Source: Clostridia bacterium
Lineage (GTDB): Bacteria > Bacillota_A > Clostridia > Christensenellales > Aristaeellaceae
DNA length: 5,381 bases
Direction: 5' to 3'
Assembly (NCBI GenBank): GCA_017412025.1
Contig: JAFQOY010000157.1
Span: 1-5,381 of the forward strand
In this document: positions 5,203-5,381 of the stretch, piece after piece
How the letters are laid out: each line of letters starts with the position of its first letter
Position numbering within the stretch: the first letter of the stretch is position 1
Notes under the pieces: model-generated
Databases searched by the model: none
Seen by the model: the letters and a program-made list of their open reading frames with translations, nothing else
Told to the model about the DNA's origin: nothing
Program-made: the position numbers and the translations under genes

Positions 5203-5381
5203 TCAGAAAAAACGCTCCGCGCGCTTCACCGCCCAGGCGCTTCGCGCCGGTTCCCCGCTGATGGGCATTCCCGCCCGGCAAACGGGCGCTGCCGCATCCG
5301 AGAGGGCAGGAAGAGCATGTGCACAGCGGAAGGATTCTCGCATTTTCCAAAAAAGAAACAGAATCCCCCTTCGATCATCCT
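5203..5381 (-). other. Unassigned right-hand end with short GC hairpins
   Basis: I recognise no gene here. A leftward frame is open from the window edge to a TGA at 5203-5205 (about 58 codons), but its translation, ending in KRAERFF, matches no family I know and its composition is not convincing. The segment also holds two small hairpins: GGCGC-TTC-GCGCC (5236-5248) and CGCCCG-N5-CGGGCG (5272-5288). It could be the 3' end of a leftward gene lying beyond the edge, or plain intergenic DNA. Confidence 0.2.

Noticed and set aside
1..5381. tRNA, rRNA, CRISPR arrays, insertion sequences or phage attachment sites
   Set aside because: I found no cloverleaf-like segment, regularly spaced direct repeats, transposase-like frame or terminal inverted repeats in the window.

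Overview
The window looks like chromosomal DNA of an anaerobic, G+C-rich member of the Firmicutes, probably a gut-type Clostridia lineage. The evidence is a class-I desulfoferrodoxin, a TM1586-type nitroreductase, a Crp/Fnr regulator of a type I associate with Clostridia, strong AGGAGG-type ribosome binding sites and codons mostly ending in G or C. The taxonomic call is inference; no rRNA or species marker is present.

Layout. Positions 1-189 hold no gene but three consecutive hairpins, the last probably ending the leftward transcript. Two leftward genes follow: a Crp/Fnr-family regulator (2239 to 1583) and, 43 bases downstream of it, a BrnQ branched-chain amino acid carrier (1539 to 190). A 294-base divergent control region (2240-2533) separates them from three rightward genes: a TM1586-like nitroreductase (2534-3400), an exported fused methionine sulfoxide reductase MsrA-MsrB (3446-4573) and a superoxide reductase/desulfoferrodoxin (4678-5055). 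The last gene has its own near-consensus promoter (4617-4645) and ends at a clear intrinsic terminator (5153-5190). The last ~190 bases contain short GC hairpins and a leftward open frame that I cannot assign.

How it fits together. The rightward genes form an oxidative-stress set: superoxide reductase removes superoxide without making oxygen, MsrAB repairs oxidised methionines, and the nitroreductase is a flavin oxidoreductase. In the divergent region a perfect palindrome, TGTGACAAAATCACA (2448-2462), is centred about 41 bases upstream of the start expected from a TATAAT box that lacks a -35 element. This is the class II activator geometry of the CRP family. The neighbouring regulator has the R-E-x-x-x-R recognition helix that in E. 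coli CRP reads TGTGA half-sites, lacks the usual cAMP-binding signature and carries nine cysteines. The simplest model is a local redox-responsive activator switching on nitroreductase-msrAB, with dfx expressed separately. A second observation of note is an in-frame internal ribosome binding site and ATG in msrAB, just after the signal peptide, which could give exported and cytoplasmic forms from one gene.
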